Source of the DNA: an uncultured Eubacteriales bacterium
Lineage (GTDB): Bacteria; Bacillota; Clostridia; Christensenellales; Borkfalkiaceae
Reading direction: 5' to 3'
DNA: 64,000 nucleotides
Assembly: GCA_900542935.1 (NCBI GenBank)
Contig: UQPN01000001.1
Coordinates: 62,001 to 126,000, forward strand
Each line of letters opens with the position of its first letter. Position 1 is the first letter of the stretch. Under the pieces are notes generated by a model. It did not search any database. It saw only the letters and a program-made list of their open reading frames with translations, and had not been told where the DNA came from. A program made the position numbers and the translations under genes. Shown one piece after another: positions 61,990-64,000 of this stretch.

Positions 61990-63126
61990 ATGTATGAAGT
62001 ACATGCATATAAACTGAATAAAGAGAAGCGCGCGGCGGAGGAAAACGGGAAGTTTCTGTATTATTTTTACGACCGCAAAAAACTGACGTCGGTTGCGCTT
62101 TCCGAAGAGCAGTTCGATAAACTTGTGGAGATGGACAGGGAGTATTATAATCTCGAACGCCGTGAACATGACCATAAAACGACGTTCAAAAAGTCCGCAA
62201 ATACCAACGGTTATAAAAAAATCGATATAGAAAAGGACGATTTCGGACAAGCCTCGGATGAAGATCCGGATGACGACGATGTTTCCGGCGCGGACTTTAC
62301 CTATAAAATTCACAAGCAGTGCGATATTGATAAAAAAGTAGCCGCGTTTTCGACTGACGACCGGACGATTTACCAAATGTATTATGAGGGCGGGTTCAGA
62401 CAGGCGGAAATTGCGGAAGAACTCGGAAAAACGCAAGGTTACGTCGCAAAACGGTTGATGAAAATCGGCGACGCATTGCAGGAAAACAAAACCGACGAGG
62501 AACGCGCGAACGCCCAGTGGGAGAAATTTTTGCATAAATTCCGTACGGATGACGACGAAGATATTTTGTGGGATATGTTTTTGTATCTGCTGCCCGTTGA
62601 GGAGCAGACGGATATTGCCAGTTGGTTTTACAGTTATCGCGAATTTTATAAATTCGGTCTGTCGTATCTCATAATTCGTCCATTCGATAAAGTAACCGAC
62701 CAAACCGAATTCGGGAACAGAATGAACGAGTTGCCGTATCACAGCCGTTATATGTATTACGAAATTTTCGACGGGCAAATCGAAGAACTGCAATGGCTGT
62801 ATCTTGCGCTTTGCGAAGAGGTGGAAAACCGTAAGAAAACTTTTCCGCAGAAGCCCGCGGGAACGAATTTCGAGAAGATTTTTCAGAAAGCGGAAGAAAT
62901 CTGCAAGCGGCTCGATATGACGACGGAAGAGTTTGTTAGCGAGCGATTTATACCGAAAGAAGCGGAAAAGCGCGGGAAACGTTACAAAGATTACAGACGG
63001 AAATATCAGAATATAGTTGTGGCGGACGAAAATGACGCGCGCCCGATAGAAGAACAACTTAGAGATATATTCGGAGACGGTCCGACACCTGAATTTTCCA
63101 ACCCGGAATTCCGCAAGAAAAAATAA
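61990..63126 (+). CDS. Sigma-70 region-4-like helix-turn-helix protein
   Basis: 378 residues from ATG 61990, with TGAGG inside the Argonaute stop codon as ribosome site; a GTG at 61978 is an alternative. The N-terminal 90 residues contain REYYNLERREHDHKTTF, like small sigma-type regulators on conjugative elements, then an Asp-rich linker (EDPDDDDVSG). Residues 110-160 hold a region-4-type HTH (TIYQMYYEGGFRQAEIAEEL, then GYVAKRLMKIGDAL). The C-terminal 200 residues are helical and unassigned. Base composition is visibly less A+T rich than the upstream gene, so it may have a different origin despite the tight coupling. Confidence 0.7.
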   Translation: MYEVHAYKLNKEKRAAEENGKFLYYFYDRKKLTSVALSEEQFDKLVEMDREYYNLERREHDHKTTFKKSANTNGYKKIDIEKDDFGQASDEDPDDDDVSGADFTYKIHKQCDIDKKVAAFSTDDRTIYQMYYEGGFRQAEIAEELGKTQGYVAKRLMKIGDALQENKTDEERANAQWEKFLHKFRTDDDEDILWDMFLYLLPVEEQTDIASWFYSYREFYKFGLSYLIIRPFDKVTDQTEFGNRMNELPYHSRYMYYEIFDGQIEELQWLYLALCEEVENRKKTFPQKPAGTNFEKIFQKAEEICKRLDMTTEEFVSERFIPKEAEKRGKRYKDYRRKYQNIVVADENDARPIEEQLRDIFGDGPTPEFSNPEFRKKK

Positions 63127-63143
63127 AAACACAAGGGAAAACT

Positions 63144-63647
63144 ATGGATAACGAAAAAATACGTTTAAAAATGACGGAACTGCAAGAAAAGATAGGATAT
63201 CAATTTAGTGATATCAATTGGCTTTCAGCGGCAATGAAATCAGAAAAAATCGAAGTTCGTAATGTTGGCAAAAATCATAAAGAATATACGAATGAAGGAT
63301 TGGCGATAGTTGGCGACGCCGTTCTAAAAGCCGTTATTTCTGATTTTCTTTATAAAGGCGGGGTAACAAGAAAAGGTGAAATCACTACAAGAAAGAGTGA
63401 ACTTGAAAATAATAAAAGTTTTCGTAAAATAATGACAGACAAAAAATTAATAGAATATGCCTATAATAATGAATATTTTCAGTCTGATAATCCGCCGAAA
63501 CATAAACAGGTTGTAAATAAAAAACACGACCCGTATATTGAAGCGATTGTAGGTGCCGTTTATTATGATGCCGGCTTCGATAAAACGAAGAAATGGATAA
63601 TAGAATGGCTATTACCGTTATTGGAAAAATATCGTTTAAATAATTAA
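63144..63647 (+). CDS. Stand-alone RNase III-like domain protein
   Basis: 167 residues, with AAGGGAAAA before the ATG and 17 bases after the previous gene. The fold reads like an RNase III endonuclease domain: KIGYQFSDINWLSAAMKSEK, then the signature NEGLAIVGDAVLKAVISDFLY (split at 50-70), KGEITTRKSELENNKSF, and YIEAIVGAVYYDAGF. No double-stranded-RNA-binding domain is present. Of the usual metal ligands Asp58 and Glu133 are kept, Glu51 of NER/NEG is kept, but the signature Glu at position 54 is Ala and the Asp before Glu133 is shifted by one residue (Asp129). Activity may therefore be altered or lost. Confidence 0.75.
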   Translation: MDNEKIRLKMTELQEKIGYQFSDINWLSAAMKSEKIEVRNVGKNHKEYTNEGLAIVGDAVLKAVISDFLYKGGVTRKGEITTRKSELENNKSFRKIMTDKKLIEYAYNNEYFQSDNPPKHKQVVNKKHDPYIEAIVGAVYYDAGFDKTKKWIIEWLLPLLEKYRLNN

Positions 63648-63673
63648 GTAATTTTACACATCAGGGGATAACG

Positions 63674-64000
63674 ATGAATATTGACGAAAGGCAAATACTG
63701 ATTATTCAATTTAATCCGAAAACGGAAGAATGGGAAGATATTACGAAACGCGTTCAATGGTTTGACGGTAGCGGAAATGCTTGCAGAATTAAATATTCGG
63801 GCAATGATATTTTCTATTGGAAAAGTTGGGATGACCTCAGGATTATAAATAAACCGCTGACTGTGAATATAGTCGGGAAAATAATTTTTTGCGATAAAGT
63901 ACCGGTATACGGTTTGCGCGAAGTAATACAGTTTAATTCTTACTTTAAATTATATTACAGTTCGGGGTATACAAAGTTAGTCGAGAAAAATCGCATAAAA
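63674..64000 (+). CDS. Unidentified protein, 3-prime partial
   Basis: ATG at 63674 behind AGGGGA; 109 codons are visible and the frame runs off the window. The sequence (MNIDERQILIIQFNPKTEEW, later RIKYSGNDIFYWKSWDDLRI) is beta-rich with aromatic residues. It loosely recalls small N-terminal domains that precede large SF1 helicases, but I cannot confirm that. It lies 26 bases after the RNase III-like gene on the same strand and is likely part of the same unit. Confidence 0.6.
   Translation, partial: MNIDERQILIIQFNPKTEEWEDITKRVQWFDGSGNACRIKYSGNDIFYWKSWDDLRIINKPLTVNIVGKIIFCDKVPVYGLREVIQFNSYFKLYYSSGYTKLVEKNRIK

Noticed and set aside
55333..64000. Flanking attachment-site repeats and an integrase for the island
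   Set aside because: I found no tRNA gene, integrase or clear direct repeat at the left edge, and the right edge is outside the window.

Overview
The window looks like the chromosome of a low-branching Bacillota (Clostridia-type) endospore former. Evidence: the syntenic block yqfC-yqfD-phoH-pgpH-ybeY-era-yqzL-recO, a dprA-topA-trmFO-hslV-hslU cluster, a Veg protein, a SipL/SpoVID-like LysM spore-coat morphogenesis protein behind a textbook sigma-E promoter, and an MEP-pathway ispE. Most of the window is fairly G+C rich, with strong Shine-Dalgarno sites and sigma-A promoters close to TTGACA-N17-TATAAT. No rRNA, tRNA or CRISPR array was seen.

Layout. 1-6732: a complete oligopeptide ABC importer operon (binding protein cut by the window edge, two permeases, two ATPases, one small membrane protein), closed by a terminator. 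6869-9426: a LolD/FtsX-type ABC pair. 9503-19676 (minus strand): one long operon comM-dprA-topA-trmFO-hslV-hslU-hisS-trxA with a promoter at 19648-19676 and a terminator after trxA. 20008-26782: a small lipoprotein, clpB, a calcium-type P-ATPase and two small winged-helix/tail-anchored proteins. 26921-32143: uvrB and uvrA behind a promoter with a LexA-type box. 32219-34545: veg (minus) with tandem terminators and a possible small RNA, facing the sigma-E-driven coat gene. 34723-37761: cysE, ispE and an acidic membrane protein. 38443-41969: a heterodimeric ABC exporter. 42002-48573: the yqfC-to-recO sporulation, ribosome-maturation and repair cluster. 48604-51713: an AT-hook/Mrr nuclease protein and a BspA-like leucine-rich-repeat lipoprotein. 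52490-55421: ppdK with its own promoter and terminator.

From about 55.4 kb to the end the window is an accessory island, much of it A+T rich. It holds an IS21 IstA-like orphan, a small Cro/C1 regulator, a PD-(D/E)xK nuclease-SF1 helicase of the DUF2075 type, a 1015-residue single-chain SIR2-APAZ-PIWI protein (a fused short prokaryotic Argonaute of the SPARSA kind), a sigma-70-region-4-like regulator that overlaps it translationally, a stand-alone RNase III-like domain with an altered metal site, and the start of one more gene. SIR2-type short Argonautes are known to sense invading nucleic acid with a guide and kill the cell by NAD+ depletion. The closeness of a nuclease-helicase and an RNase III-like protein is the most interesting feature of this window, but their functional link is inference.

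Intergenic DNA at 29.0, 37.8-38.4 and 51.9-52.4 kb carries an interspersed repeat family built from a fixed G/C-rich palindrome, a hairpin whose arms vary while staying complementary, and a fixed ATGAGGGG end.
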